Of a DNA stretch of 64,000 nucleotides, positions 47,569 through 59,700 are shown one piece after another. The notes beneath the pieces were generated by a model. The model saw only the letters and a list, made by a program, of their open reading frames with translations, did no database searches and was not told the origin of the DNA. Position numbers and translations under genes: made by a program. The first letter of the stretch is position 1. Each line of letters starts with the position of its first letter. The stretch is from Clarkia xantiana subsp. parviflora (Eukaryota > Streptophyta > Magnoliopsida > Myrtales > Onagraceae), in assembly GCA_036873135.1 (NCBI GenBank), contig JAPTYO010000009.1:30091756-30155755 (forward strand), read 5' to 3'.

Positions 47569-48899
47569 CTAAACCAACCGACCGCCAGTAAACCGAGGGA
47601 AGGGGGTTCGTGAAAGAGTTCACATTACTGTCATCTTCAATCCAATAGATCAGTCTCTTAAAAACGGTTTTATTCGCAAATTACCGGAACGGGGACTTTG
47701 AAATAAGCATACCCGATATTGGCTTTTCTAAGGCCCTTTTGTATTTAAAAATGTTCTGATGAACTTACGCATGCATATATAATTCTACTTCACAAGTAAA
47801 TCATCATAGCAAGACAAATTCATCAACCAAACCACATATCATGCATACGCGTCATGCGTTTAATGTTCCGAAGAACTCATGCTAGCATATACATAATTCT
47901 ACTTTCCAAGTAAACTATCACATGCGGCTACATCCTCAACATTCAAGCATACGTGTCATACATGGAAAGTTCCACATCAAACATGCATATTTAATTGGCG
48001 ACTGACTTTTTTTTTAAAACATTTAAAATATTAGGGGCTGACTTGCATTTCATGCTTACAATTAATCATGCGTGTTTCTAGACATGAATCCTAGGCAGTC
48101 GCAACCATCACAGCATGTCATTCCTAGTGCGCAAACTATATATTTAACCAGGGCTCTGCCCCCAACATCCAGCTAGCTTGACATAGTCAAGACAACGGTT
48201 TTAATAAATATATGTGACGAAAAGTAAACAATTGCAATTCAGCCCACTAATTAATCCAGTCCCTAAATCATGCATTTCCGAGATCCATCCCTATAATCGA
48301 AACTAGGCATTAAGGTTTAATCAAAACATGAAAGTTTTAAACCTTCGAGCACTGTGCAGACTAATTAAAGTTCAAAAACATTTGGATTTTAAAACTTGAC
48401 CATCCCATTTTATTAATTGACCTGAATTCGATTTTGAAAAATCTGGTTCGATTCAGTCAATTTCGATCCGGTTCAGTTCGGGTCCAGTAAATCCGGTTCG
48501 GTTCGGTCTGGTTTTATTTTCAAAATCTGGTTCGGTCCGAACCGGTCCAATAAAATAGGATTCGGTTCAACACACAAAACCGGTTCGGTTAGGTCCACTT
48601 AGTTACCCCGGTTCGACCCAACCCGACTAGGTCGAACCGATTAAGAAAATCTGGTTCGGTTTTTTCCTATCCAGTTTAGCAAATAGGACCGGCCCATTAA
48701 ACCCATAGGGTTGGGCCGAAATAATCTTGTGGGCTAATTAGGGTTTTAAAGTCCTCTAAAAACTTAACTTCCTCCAAGAATTATTAACTATATAAAATAA
48801 TTTCCAATTTGCATATATATATATATATATATATTTCGGCACACATAATAAACATATATACATTTATTGCCAAGATTCTATCTATAAGACAATATCAAT

Positions 48900-48947
<48 letters not shown>

Positions 48948-48989
48948 AATTTCGGCTACTATATATAAATATATATTTTATTTATTGTC
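47569..48989. other. Non-coding; GGTTCGG-rich patch and microsatellites
   Basis: Two repeated phrases at about 47755-47930 (GTTC(T/C)GA(T/A)GAACT ... ATAATTCTACTT) suggest a local duplication. 48420-48720 is rich in CTGGTTCGGTTC, resembling hAT subterminal DNA. TA repeats occur at about 48816-48832 and 48906-48945. No gene seen. Confidence 0.4.
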
Positions 48990-50153
48990 AGTATCTTTAA
49001 TAAGGAAATAATATATGACAATATATTTTCTTAATCGTTTAGGTAACTAAATCTATCAATAATATCTTAATCCCTATAAATTAGCTAGATATATTATAGT
49101 TATATATTTCTATATATTTAATGTGAACCTATCCATATATTTCCAATTATAGATAGATTGTTACCTTTAATAAAAATTAAAATATGATAAATAATAATAC
49201 TAACAATTTCCGTCGAAACTTGTTTACTTGAGGCCTAAGAAATTAAAAACTTTACCTTGTTAATTCACCTAGGGTTTGGCCGAAACACATAATTGGATAC
49301 AGGTTGTCAAATTTCAAGATCAAATATTAATAAGATCTACAATCCAATGTTCGATTTTGATAAAAGTCACATTTTTCTTGAAGATCATGAACATCAAATT
49401 TTACTAAGAACATCATGAAAATTTCGACACCATCAACTTAAAAATTTCAAAAATTTCAAAACTTACATCTTTAAATTTTCAGCCAGAAATTTAAATTTTC
49501 AAGAACATCGATTTATCAAAATCAAGAACTTCTAACACATGCTCTAATACCACTGTTGGATTACAGGGCAGATTACTACGGAAACATAAACACAGGTACA
49601 TGCCAGTAATCGGAATTACGCAGCGGAAGATGTGCACATACCTTAAACATTTTCCGTAGTCCCAATGATCCTGCTGAGGGAGTTCAAGATCCACAGGACG
49701 GAACCCGTAGAGGTTCTTGTTAAGGAATCCCTACGCGGTATTAGCTCCACAGCAAAGCCTTTGATCGATTCTTGGCAGGGACAGATCTTCGGAATGTTTT
49801 TCTCTAAACAAATTGGCACACCCTTGGTGTAGCATATGGGTTCGGCCGAAACTAGTATTTAGGGAGGAGGATTTTTCTCTCAAATCACCACTTAAGAGGA
49901 ATTGTGAATTACCCCAAATAAAACCCTAACACCCTCTATTTATAGGAAGAGCAAAGTGGACAAAAGTCCACTTTGCCCCTAGTAAGTTTCGGCCGGCCTA
50001 TATGTGTTAGGGAGGCCCAATTTTGGGCCTCTCAGGTCAATTGGGATTTGGGTCAAGCCCAATTTCCCTAATGTGATATTTACCATATTTCTTAGGTAAC
50101 ATATACATATTAATGGGCTTCTAATTACGGCGCGAAATCACCATATGCTAACA
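48990..50153 (-). mobile_element. Copia 5' end: LTR (49554-50153), primer site and leader
   Basis: The LTR runs TGTTGGATTAC...CATATGCTAACA, 600 bp. Immediately left is GCTCTAATACCA (49541-49552), the complement of a Copia primer site TGGTATTAGAGC, so the element reads to lower coordinates. The TATA box is on the minus strand at about 49938-49952. The leader (48990-49540) is similar to 23136-23557. Coding sequence beyond is lost except perhaps the gag at 46795. Confidence 0.72.
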
Positions 50154-53124
50154 GCATCTAGTGTGTGCACAACATACGCTCTTGGGGACGTTGAAAGTGT
50201 TCGCAAGATAAGCTCTTGGGGGCATCGAAAGTGTTCGCAAGATACGCTATTGGAGGCGTCGAAAGTGTTCGCAGGATACGCTCTTGGGGCCGTCGAAACT
50301 ATTCGCAGGATTGGCTCCTGGAGGGCACATAATATGGTCGCAGTATAGAACTGCTCTCAAGATACGCTCCTGGGGGCGTCAAAACTGTTCGCAGGATTGG
50401 CTCTTGGAGGGAACAGAATGTGGTCGCGGTATAGAACTGTTCTTAAGATACGCTCTTGGGGGCGTCGAAACTGTTCGCAGGATTGGCTCTTGGAGGGCAC
50501 AAAATGTGGTCGCAGTATAGAACTGTTCTCAAGATACGCTCTTGGGGGAGTCGAAACTGTTCGCAGGACTGGCTCCTGGAGGGCACAGAATCTGTTCGCA
50601 GTATAGAACTGCTCTCAAGATACGCTCTTGGGGGCGTCGAAATTGTTCGCATGATAGGCTCCTAGAGGGTACAAGATGCAACATCTACTTGGTGTTGTTT
50701 CCTAGGTAGGGCGTGTCTTTGATACATCTTTTTAATATGTATATAACCTGTCTCAAATTCTTAACATTGATTCAAGATATATGTTAGTTAAATAATATTA
50801 TGGAGTCATGTGTCTCCTCATAGGATCCTTTCGCCCGTTATGACGTCCATATGGACTAGATTTTCAAATGCGGTTAGTCTGAACTATTCGATCCTCATAT
50901 CGGGAACCATTAATTCATTCCGTTCTATTTGGATTGTCAATGTGACTGGATCAAACTATTCGAGACTTGTTTGTCCTGTTCAAATTGGATTTTTCTTTGA
51001 TTAGATCAGACTATCCGAACTGATTTTTCTAGTTCGAGTAGTCTGTTTTATTCAGGTCGGCGTTTCTCATAGAGATATTACATTTACTTGTGTTTTATTT
51101 TAGCAATAATACTTGTTACCTGGGCCTTTCCAGAGTGTGATAGATCGCCTTTTGAGGGTGATGCTTGTTGTCGCCAACTTTAGGTGAATTCGAACAGCGG
51201 GTTAAGATTGTTTCCCTTTTCTGTGACTTCTTGTAGGAGGAGTGGTACCGTGCGTTCTCGTGGCCTTTTACTTCTAATATCCCCTTCTAAATTTAAGTGG
51301 CGTGCCAAGCACTTGTTCATTTGGTGCCTTTCAAGTTGTTTGGTGGTCACACCGTCTTTCATGTTTGGTGATTGAACCCTGGTTCATTTTCTTTGTTGGG
51401 TACCCCTCATGCTTGGTGCTCCATGCTCTTGTGCTTTCTTGAGTATTCATGTTTTCTTAGGCACGATGGGTGTCCCTTGCAGGACTTATTCTTTCTCATG
51501 CTTGTTTGCTTCAATCATAGCCATGGTTTGGGCAATACCTTTGCCGAATGTATCTCTTAGAGTTGGGAGTGAAGCTTTTGCTTTTGGGTGGGCGTGACTT
51601 CCGTTCCCCATATTTTGGGTGTCTATAGGTTTGCTTCCTTATGTATACCTTCTTGACGGGTGCCAACTCTAGCATTAACTTCTTTCAACATTTAGGTAGG
51701 ATGTTGGTTCTTACGTTTCCTTGCCTCCCCCTCTTTATGCGAGAGTTGACACGTTCTACTCATATTTCCGATATATGTGCAACCGAAGTTTCGAGTGATT
51801 TACCTTGGTAACTAGAATGTGGCAGTTTCCGTATTTGACGAAGGCTTGTAAATTCTTTTCCCATTTTTTCCTTGCATTTTGGCATAAATGCTTTTGCGGT
51901 GAGGATCGAATATGAGTAAAATTTATTGGAAGGGGTTGCTTTCGAGTCGAAAAGCTTGCTCATACGGTAGTGTCTCGAGTTGTTTAACTTAAAGTTGTGT
52001 TTCAGACCGGTGAGTCTGATCAATGCGCCTTGCGTCGGATTTGGGGGTCCGATCGGGCTGTAATAATCTTCTTGAAGTGTTGTGGGACTTGGTGTGCTTC
52101 GCCTTTACTTTTAACTTGGTGTGCTTAAATGAGTATAATATTTTTAGAGAGAGAAACTAGAGAGAAGGTAGAGATCAAATGTGCAAAAGTTCATAATAAT
52201 ATAGAATGAGAAATCTTGAGCTCTATATATAGGTCTCAAGGGGGATTAAGGCGGCTAATGACTTCATTAATCCATAAGCATGTTTTATTAGTAGATAACA
52301 AAGGGTTTAAATCATTGTAAACATGGGAGAGTTCGTAGTGTTGTGTAGGGGCCGCGTGTGTGAAGTGTTGACAGGCCCTTCAAAGGCATAATCCGGACGA
52401 CAATCATTCAGACGTCATACACCCCTCGATCGGACGTGTTGATCCGACTGGGAAGTGCCGAGGTCGGACTAGTCCTATCCTAGTATGCTAGGATAAGACT
52501 AGTTGGTCCGATCCTAGCAAGCTAGGACCAGACCAGTTACGGTCTGGACGGGTGTTTTTTTCCCGCACGGACCGTTTTCTTCCACGGGTGGTGTGCTTGG
52601 GTCAATGTTTTGATTTGCAATCGTGTACGGGGTTGCCGTGGTAACTAAGTCTGAGCTAAAACAGACTCAAATTGGGCGCGTATCCATTATACCGTTTGCA
52701 GATAAGCTATGTTAAGTTCGTTGGTGAAAAGAGTGGTTTACGTGTTGTAGGAGACGTAGGGGGTTGCCCGTATGCAAAGATATAGGTGTAGGAATCCTAA
52801 GTAAGGATGACGGTATGCTCCTAATTAAGGATGCGGGATGATCCTAAGTGAGGATGTTGCATATGAAATGATGTTTGGGCTAGACCGGACATCCATGATG
52901 TCGTCTGGCCAGCTGTAGACGGGCATCTAGGATGCCATCCGACCCAGTTTGAGTCAGGCGCTTTTGAGGGAGGTGTCGGTTGCTACCTTTGCCGTGTGCG
53001 CGTGATTTTGGGAAGGTGATTTACCTCGATTACATACTTGAAGTTTTGCCCCGTTTGACACGTATTCGAATCGCTCCGTTACCGGGTCGGTCAGTTAGTG
53101 CAATAAATGGACGTATATCCATCA
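50154..53124 (-). mobile_element. Inverted, internally deleted relative of the 14-23 kb Gypsy element
   Basis: On the minus strand it begins TGATGGATATACG (53124 downward), as the 22160 LTR does. It passes through LTR-like sequence with a CTATATATAG TATA region (about 52220-52232), then shows homology to 17230-17370 (GGGCTGTAATAATCTTCTTG at 52055-52075), 17400-17650 (51470-51600) and 17700-17830 (51180-51360). It ends in the GACGCCCCCAAGAGCGTATC array (50155-50680). The primer-site and gag segment is missing, and the 3' half is cut by the Copia LTR at 50153. Confidence 0.7.
50155..50680. repeat. 86-bp tandem array, inverted relative of the 18-kb array
   Basis: The CGCTCTTGGGGGCGTCGAAA core recurs at 50365, 50451, 50537 and 50623, exactly every 86 bp, with a diverged stretch to the left. 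Read on the minus strand it is the same motif family as 18045-18975, but organised in a different higher-order period. Confidence 0.88.
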
Positions 53125-53232
53125 AAGTCCAAATGTGGTAAAGATGCCGCTTATCTTTATTTTGAAGTATCTACATATATCCTTCCGGAGTAAGTTTTTT
53201 GTTTTGTTTTTGGTAATAGTTCCGGAGTAAGT

Positions 53233-53320
<88 letters not shown>

Positions 53321-54170
53321 TACTTATTTAATATTAAATTCACGTTCCTTAAGTTTGAATTCTTTCAAAAATAAAATAAAATTGCATGTGGAAGGAAAGG
53401 AGATTGAAGGTTGAGATCTGAAGCAAACAAAGCATGAAAGGGACTACTGAGGTGCAATTGAAGCTTTTGGAGGGCAGGGCAGGGCAGGGCCGGGCGAACC
53501 CATCCTCAAATCCATGAATAAACCTCTTCAACGACAAACTCTGTATATATGTGTACCACGTAATTTGGCGAGTGCTGTTAAAATTTGTCTGTCACCAACA
53601 AATCAAATCCCCCGATATTTACTACTACATCCATCGATATTTCCATCATATATATATATATATATATATATGAAATTAGCTATTAATTGCGTGGTTTTTT
53701 TTTTTTAAATTAATTTCTTACGGGTTGTCTTCTAAATATCAAACTCTCAAACTTGAGATTTCTAATTACTAAATAAAGCGTTATCCTGGTTTGCATGGTA
53801 TTGTTGAATATTCATAACGGTGTGCTATTCTTCTAAATCCATTATTTCTAGATGAAATATAGTTAGTTAAAGTTGTAACAAGGAAGCAAACGTTGAGATG
53901 GATGGATCAATCATTACCTATAGATCTCTTAACTTAATAAATCGTCAATCAATATAATGTAATATAATATATACACAATAGGATCGATTGTAGTAACAAT
54001 TAAATTGATTTATAACCAAACACTACCCACACTTTGTATCCATCCTTACATGCCACGCCACATTTTTCCTCACCAAACATCTCCTCTATTCCCGTAACTA
54101 ACTAAAACTATATTACAATTATTATTATATAAAAATCATATAGTATTATTAGTATGCACCTCTTCTCTTA
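53125..54170. other. Intergenic DNA with long TA microsatellite
   Basis: Holds an uninterrupted TA tract of about 80 bp (53234-53316) and a shorter one (about 53648-53672), otherwise AT-rich. A GCAGGGCAGGGC stretch lies at 53475-53491. No gene or element ends recognised. Confidence 0.5.
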
Positions 54171-54171
54171 A

Positions 54172-54195
54172 CATTATATATATATATAAATACAA
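54172..54195 (+). promoter_or_regulatory. TATA box of the CCCH zinc-finger gene
   Basis: ATTATATATATATATAAATA followed by a pyrimidine-rich CTTCACTTTCACTTT region, a typical plant core promoter. The transcription start is expected near 54215-54230, giving a 5' UTR with one intron (54482-54811; donor CAT|GTGAGT, acceptor TTGCAG) before the ATG at 54828. Confidence 0.55.
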
Positions 54196-54827
54196 CAACC
54201 TCCCTTCACTTTCACTTTGTATTGCGTTCGGCCTCTCTAACTTAACTTTCTCTCTCTAGGCCGTTTGTTGACTGGATTCCTTGGCGGGAAAGAAAGATCA
54301 CTCAAAAAGGGTGCCATCGAGTGAGTCTCCCTGGATCCACATCCTCCGACTCCGGCAATTGCTAGCATCCGTCCACATAATCAGAGATGGACTGAGATCA
54401 CCGACACTGCCGGGCGTTACCGTGGCTCTCCTCGCGGCGGTTGTCCTTTTGGCCGTCGGTGACATTCTTCTCTCCTTCCATGTGAGTTCAGTTTTCCTTG
54501 TTATTTGGTATTGGCTGTGCATTTTCTGTTGAGCTACAACGATATGTGAAGTTTTGCTTCCGCAACGATGTCTGTGTTTAGTAGATGCTGGACTGTTGAA
54601 ATTGTTCTGTAATTTAGGGCGAAAGTGAGATTTCACGATTCACAAATGGGGGGTTGTGCAATTGATATTCTGCGATTTGGTTAAAACGTCAGATATTTGC
54701 TTATACTTCGCTGAAACATTGAATTTGGTGTTTTGAGCACCTGCGGTGCGGAGATTCAAATCTCAGTTTGCGTCTTTGATTAGTTGAGATTAGCGATTCG
54801 TTTCTGGTTGCAGATTCTTCGTTAGCA

Positions 54828-56219
54828 ATGGACAAAGACACCTCTCAATCGTCTGATTCTATCACTGCCGACTCTTCCACTCCAACTTCAGTGGCTCCGC
54901 CCTCGCCATCTCCACCTCAAAACCAACAATTCAGCGCCAATTTCACCAAACCCTACCACTCAATTTTCCCGCCAAAATCACCCGTTAAAGAATCCTTCCC
55001 AGTCTCACTTTCGCCATGCTCCTCTACCTCTTCCTTAGATGACCACCAAGACACCTCAAACAACTGCAGCAACAGCACTACCGCCACTACAATCGAGAAC
55101 CGCCTCCGTCAGGCAAGCTTCGTCCTAGAATACCAGCAGCTCTGTGAGCGCTATGATCTCTGCTGCACTCATTTGCAGGACCTTACTGATGAGCTAGAGT
55201 CGCTTCGGCTTGACAATGCCACACTCCGTGCAGCAAACAAGGAGCTCGCTAAACTGCTCAGCCTCTCATCACAATCTGCTATGCAGAACTGCCTTCGTCG
55301 TCTTAGCCTCCTCGACTCTAGCAGCACTGGATCTGATCTTCCTACTGATGAACTTTCTGGATACAGCCCTACAAGTGTCATGGATCAGGGTCGGTTCGAG
55401 AGGAAGAATCCAGAAAGGGTCGGGTTACCTAAGAGCATCTCAGTTCGGTCTAGCAGTTATCTCAAGTCAAAACAACCATCTACTCCAAACAACTCCAGCT
55501 CAGGTCCTGCAGGGAACCGATCACGGTCTTGGATGCCAAGCGCACAAGATGTTGAGAAGGTGAATTCTAACTTATGATGTTCATCAATGACATTGAACTA
55601 TTTGATTGTGCCACTTAATTATACTCGCTCGCCTACTACTAGAAGTTTGTTGTTTAGTGCATTCTAGCATGGTAAGTTTCATAGATAGATAGATAGGTAA
55701 GTAGTTGAGGGTGTCTGAAATTGGCTTCTGAATATACCAATTTCTTCATTACTGATTCGGCTGAGCTATTTGAATATGCTCGTTCACTCCATGCGCTATA
55801 AATAGTAAAAAAACAGTATTTCTTATCTTGATTTATGCAATCTAACATGGTACATTTCACAGATAGATAGATGTGATAATTTGTTCTAAGTAGCATATGT
55901 TATGCCTGTGTGTGTGTAGAAGGTGCAAAAGCAGCAAATGTATCTGCCTGGTGCAAAGAAAGAGGGATTTGAGGTGTACAATCAAGGGATGTTCAAGACA
56001 GAAGTGTGCAACAAATGGCAAGAGACAGGAGCATGTCTTTACGGGGATCAATGTCAATTTGCTCATGGAATAGCGGAGCTGCGCCCGGTTATAAGGCATC
56101 CAAGGTACAAGACCGAGGTCTGCAGAATGGTTCTTTCAGGGGATTCATGTCCTTACGGTCACAGGTGCCACTTCCGTCACTCTCTCACAGAACAAGAAAT
56201 GATGCTGTCTCCACGTTGA
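54828..56219 (+). CDS. TTP-type tandem CCCH zinc-finger protein (C3H14/C3H15-like), two coding exons, about 342 aa
   Basis: Exons 54828-55559 and 55923-56219. Residues 1-85 are Ser/Pro/Thr-rich. About 88-147 form a coiled coil ([20 protein letters not shown] onward), then a Ser-rich linker. Two CX8CX5CX3H fingers follow: Cys273, Cys282, Cys288, His292 and Cys311, Cys320, Cys326, His330, 18 residues apart and each led by (F/Y)KTEV, the exact layout of tristetraprolin-type AU-rich RNA binders. [16 protein letters not shown] and [11 protein letters not shown] match Arabidopsis C3H14/C3H15, which act in secondary-wall thickening and anther callose metabolism; the role here is inferred from them. 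The second exon has a TAGAAG tandem acceptor (55917-55922), allowing one extra lysine. A tiny upstream frame lies at 54387. It converges on eIF5. Confidence 0.92.
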
Positions 56220-57227
56220 TTCTGTATATAATGAAAGTGGCGTAAATAGGATACGGTATATCAAATAAAGAATAATAAGCACGAGAAATATATGAGGGAA
56301 TAAATGGTTGGTTATGGGGTATAGCCATAGGGTTTTTTATTCATACTGGAGAGAGTTTTGCTTATGGTGGTTGTGGTAGGTCCGTTCTGAGTTGAGAATG
56401 ATGTTGGTATCAGCTGGTCGAGAAAGCAGTTGAAGTTGCTTACCTTATGGTGTGAGTTGTAATGATGATATAAGGTTGTTCAAGTTAGTTAGGTGTCTAC
56501 TATTCTATTCTATTGCTGTCTGTCTCCCTTCCCTTCTGTTGTTGTATTGTAGTGATGTCAATTTCACTATTATATTGATGATGTATGTATGGTCTAGGGA
56601 TTCTCATTGAAATGAGCTGCATTGCATTGCAGCAGCTCATGCAGTTCAGTAGCTCACTTCCATCTCAATTGATGGGCGTTATTATCACATATTTAAAACA
56701 CCTTAGATTAGACCATACAAACCCTTGATGAGCTCAACTCAAGGCTGAAGGCACTAGAATACACGTACGTAAATAATGAACCCATTCGAAGAAACAATAT
56801 AGAGAATGCTACTTGGATGACATTTACACAACAGATGTTTGGTGAAGTTGTTTCATCTCTGTGGGATAAGAAAACCATTGTGTTTGAAAGGAATATTATG
56901 TTACCTTCAAAGATTAAACGATTGATGTTTGTGAGCAAATTGAAAGTTAAGCTTTGTTGCATTGCCGCTGGATGTTTAATGTTGAAGGGGAATTAGAAGA
57001 AATGTAGCCAATTTATTATTATTCTTATTACAAATCCAAACTAGAAGAGCAAGCAAGGACGCAGAGAGATAGATATTCAATTACATAAGAAAACACCCTC
57101 AAACATTGTCTTAAGAAAACAATCCATCCAGAGAGACATAGCAATAACATAGAAGAAAGCTTCAACATGAGAAACAATGTTATTCAAGACGAGCATAGTA
57201 AAATAAAGAGATTTGATTGGGGATCAT
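56220..57227. other. 3' UTRs and spacer between two convergent genes
   Basis: The 3' UTR of the CCCH gene probably ends around 56590 (TGTTGTATTGTAG and ATTGATGATGTATG-type signals). The eIF5 3' UTR comes from the other side, to about 57000. Between them no further gene is seen. Confidence 0.5.
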
Positions 57228-58556
57228 TCATTCTTCGTCGGACTCAGATTCGGCGGTCTGGAGCCACTGGGTGAAGGGCTTGACATTCTTCCAGATTGGG
57301 GAGGTTTTGCTACCTCCGTTGAGACCTTGGTGGTACCACTGGATGATGAATTCTTCCTCAAGCACATCACCATCATAGAGCGCCTTCAAGATGAGAGCAA
57401 CCTCCTTCAAGGCCATGGACCGCTTCCCACAAAACTCTTCAATTGCGCCAAGGAGAAGCATCTGGCCTCCTTCATCTGAAACAGCTGCTGCTGCTGCTGC
57501 AAGGTATGACTTCTTCTTGGTCACCTCCTTTGCAAACCCTTTCTCAAGGTTACCAAACAGAGCCTCAAACACTGCACACACCTTCTCTTGTGGAGTCCCC
57601 GGTAGGTTCTTCACAAGGGATTGCAGTTGGGCTGCAGAGGTTGCCTTCTTAATACTGTCAGCAACCAGGGTATTCAATGTCCCATTTGCAGCAGTCCCAT
57701 TAGGAGTAGGAGTAGGAGGAGGAGATGGGGTTCTTGGTTTAGGGACCTTGGTGGCTTCTTCAGTAGAGAGCATTACCATATCAGCTGTGGCAGCACTGAG
57801 CTGCTCCTGGATCCTCTGACGAGCTGCCTCCAGTGAGGTGTCAGTATGCCATTGGACATCATCGTCCGCGTCATCATCCTCTTCCTTTTCATCTACCTGA
57901 CTGTGATGTCCAGGTGAGTTGCGGTCCTCATCAGAGCCCCCACTAGCCTTCTTCTTTGAACTAGCTGCTGCTTTTGCACTATCTTTTTTCCCTGAGGTAG
58001 CAGCAGCCTTCTTCTTCAGCTTCTTCAGTTCTTCATCAGCAGCCTCACCCTCCTTCAACCTCTCCTTCTCAGCCCTCCTCATAGCCTTCTTATCTTTCCC
58101 TCCCTTCTTCTGCTCAGGCGGATTCTTCACTATAAATGTTGTCAGCTTGTCCCTCATGTCAACATCCGAGATAAACCCACAAGCAGCACATTTTAGCTGA
58201 ATCATCTGATTCTTTGTTATCAGAATCTCTGTTTCCGGATTTCCACACCCATAACACTGCACATACTTTTTTATGAAGTTCTCAAGAAGGCCAGCAAGTT
58301 TAGAAGTGTCATGAGATCCATTCACAAGAGACACCCCAGTCTTTTCGTCAAACTTAGATTGAGCACCTAACTCACATCCAAAATACTTGGTTGTGTATGA
58401 TGGTGGCCTTGCTAGAGCCTTTGCAATCTCTACCATGTTGACGACATTTGTCTTGATTCCATTGCCTCGGCCCTCGATCTTGGTAATCATCCTGGGCATC
58501 TTATACCTGTAAAAGGCATCATCGCTGTTGCTAGCACCAATGTTCTGCAATGCCAT
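57228..58556 (-). CDS. EIF5: Eukaryotic translation initiation factor 5 (eIF5), 442 aa, intronless coding region
   Basis: GTPase-activating protein for eIF2 in the 43S pre-initiation complex; it also bridges eIF2, eIF3 and eIF1 in the cytosol. The N-terminal domain has DAFYRYKMPRM with the expected catalytic arginine at position 17 (Arg15 in yeast and human), KTNVVNMVEIAKAL, and a zinc ribbon with Cys101, Cys104, Cys123 and Cys126. A Lys/Ala-rich linker (about 145-215) and an acidic patch (DEKEEDDDADDD) follow. The C-terminal W2/HEAT domain (about 290-442) ends in the acidic-aromatic FTQWLQTAESESDEE that binds eIF2 beta. The start is at 58556 (MALQNIGASNS); the frame is open further upstream, but that part is UTR-like. 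The length and single coding exon are usual for plants. Confidence 0.95.
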   Translation of the reverse strand: MALQNIGASNSDDAFYRYKMPRMITKIEGRGNGIKTNVVNMVEIAKALARPPSYTTKYFGCELGAQSKFDEKTGVSLVNGSHDTSKLAGLLENFIKKYVQCYGCGNPETEILITKNQMIQLKCAACGFISDVDMRDKLTTFIVKNPPEQKKGGKDKKAMRRAEKERLKEGEAADEELKKLKKKAAATSGKKDSAKAAASSKKKASGGSDEDRNSPGHHSQVDEKEEDDDADDDVQWHTDTSLEAARQRIQEQLSAATADMVMLSTEEATKVPKPRTPSPPPTPTPNGTAANGTLNTLVADSIKKATSAAQLQSLVKNLPGTPQEKVCAVFEALFGNLEKGFAKEVTKKKSYLAAAAAAVSDEGGQMLLLGAIEEFCGKRSMALKEVALILKALYDGDVLEEEFIIQWYHQGLNGGSKTSPIWKNVKPFTQWLQTAESESDEE

Positions 58557-59700
58557 CTTGATGAAAACGCACAAACTGAGGACGGGTTGGTTACTCTCAC
58601 AACACACAAGTAGCAACAACTGTTTCGGATATAAGACCAAGTTGGGCCCAACTGCAACCACAAGAATCTAAGTTTTCGTTGCAATGATGATGCTCAAGAT
58701 GCATGCAGATACAATTATCCACCAAAATTCTATCTTTTTTTCTAGGAAAAGGACGATACTCTCCAAGCAACCCAATGGATCCTAGAAAGGAGCTGGCTTG
58801 TATGGACATAAAAGAACCTTCAAACTTGAACTGGTTCACCTTAGATGTCGGAGCTGTCCAGCAGCACCTGCAAGCATACATCAATGGAACATTAATGATA
58901 ATCAATAACCAAAGACACACACGAGCATGGATTGGTGAGAAAATATATATATGACGAATGTCAAAGCTCCTATCAACAAAAGAATGTGAGCATTTCAAAC
59001 GGATTATCATGCATAATGAAAACATTAGAAATTCGTCCATGCATCTTTTGCAAATAAAAAAAATGCTGCTAAATTCTATTGATCCATAAATAAATTCAGA
59101 TAAGGAGGAAGGTGAAAACATTATCAAAGTGAAATCTCCTGCTAACAATATATCCTCAGTTAAGTTAAGGACATTCATCTACTTTCCTTTCTGACCCGAA
59201 AATCCAATCAAGCAGCTAATCAAATGTGACAGAAACGAGTGAGAACTAAATGCTTGTAAGCGTGAAAAAAAAAGAGACAGTTTATTGCTCATCAAATCCC
59301 AAGACATCGAATAAGCTATATCAGCAATGAAGATTGCAAATATTCAAATACGTCATGACAATCCAGCAACGACATACCAGTTCTTCAATCAACAAGCAAT
59401 ACTAAACAATCACTCAGATACCCAATAAAAAAACAGATCGGACGACAAACATAAAAAAGAAAAAGCAATAACCGGCGGGAGAATAGAGTATAGAGAAGAA
59501 TATAGCGGAGATCAATCAACAGATGAGCGACCGAGCGATCGATCTAATAGAAACAAAGTTCGAATCTCACCTTCGATCAATGACAATGGATGAGGAGGAG
59601 GAGATGGGATTGAACGAGGAGACGTGAGACAGGAAGATATTAGGGTTCCTTGGGTAGGTCTCAAGGGACGAATGATGAGAGAGGCGGCCAAGCATGTACT
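58557..59700 (-). other. 5' UTR, leader intron and promoter of eIF5
   Basis: Minus-strand donor CGAAG|GTGAG (exon end 59571) and acceptor GCTTGCAG|GTGC (exon start 58867) enclose a 703-bp leader intron. A TATATAAT-like box sits on the minus strand near 59699-59710. Long leader introns are common in highly expressed plant translation genes and often raise expression; that effect is inferred here. Confidence 0.55.

Noticed and set aside
45304..50153. One complete Copia element with LTRs at 45304 and 49554
   Set aside because: The two LTRs differ strongly, no matching target duplication was found, and pol is absent; treated as separate remnants.
53232..53414. Open frame of alternating Ile-Tyr residues
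   Set aside because: Translation of the TA microsatellite.
57391..58200. Open frames on the plus strand opposite eIF5
   Set aside because: Shadows of the eIF5 coding region created by its Lys/Ala/Glu-rich codons.
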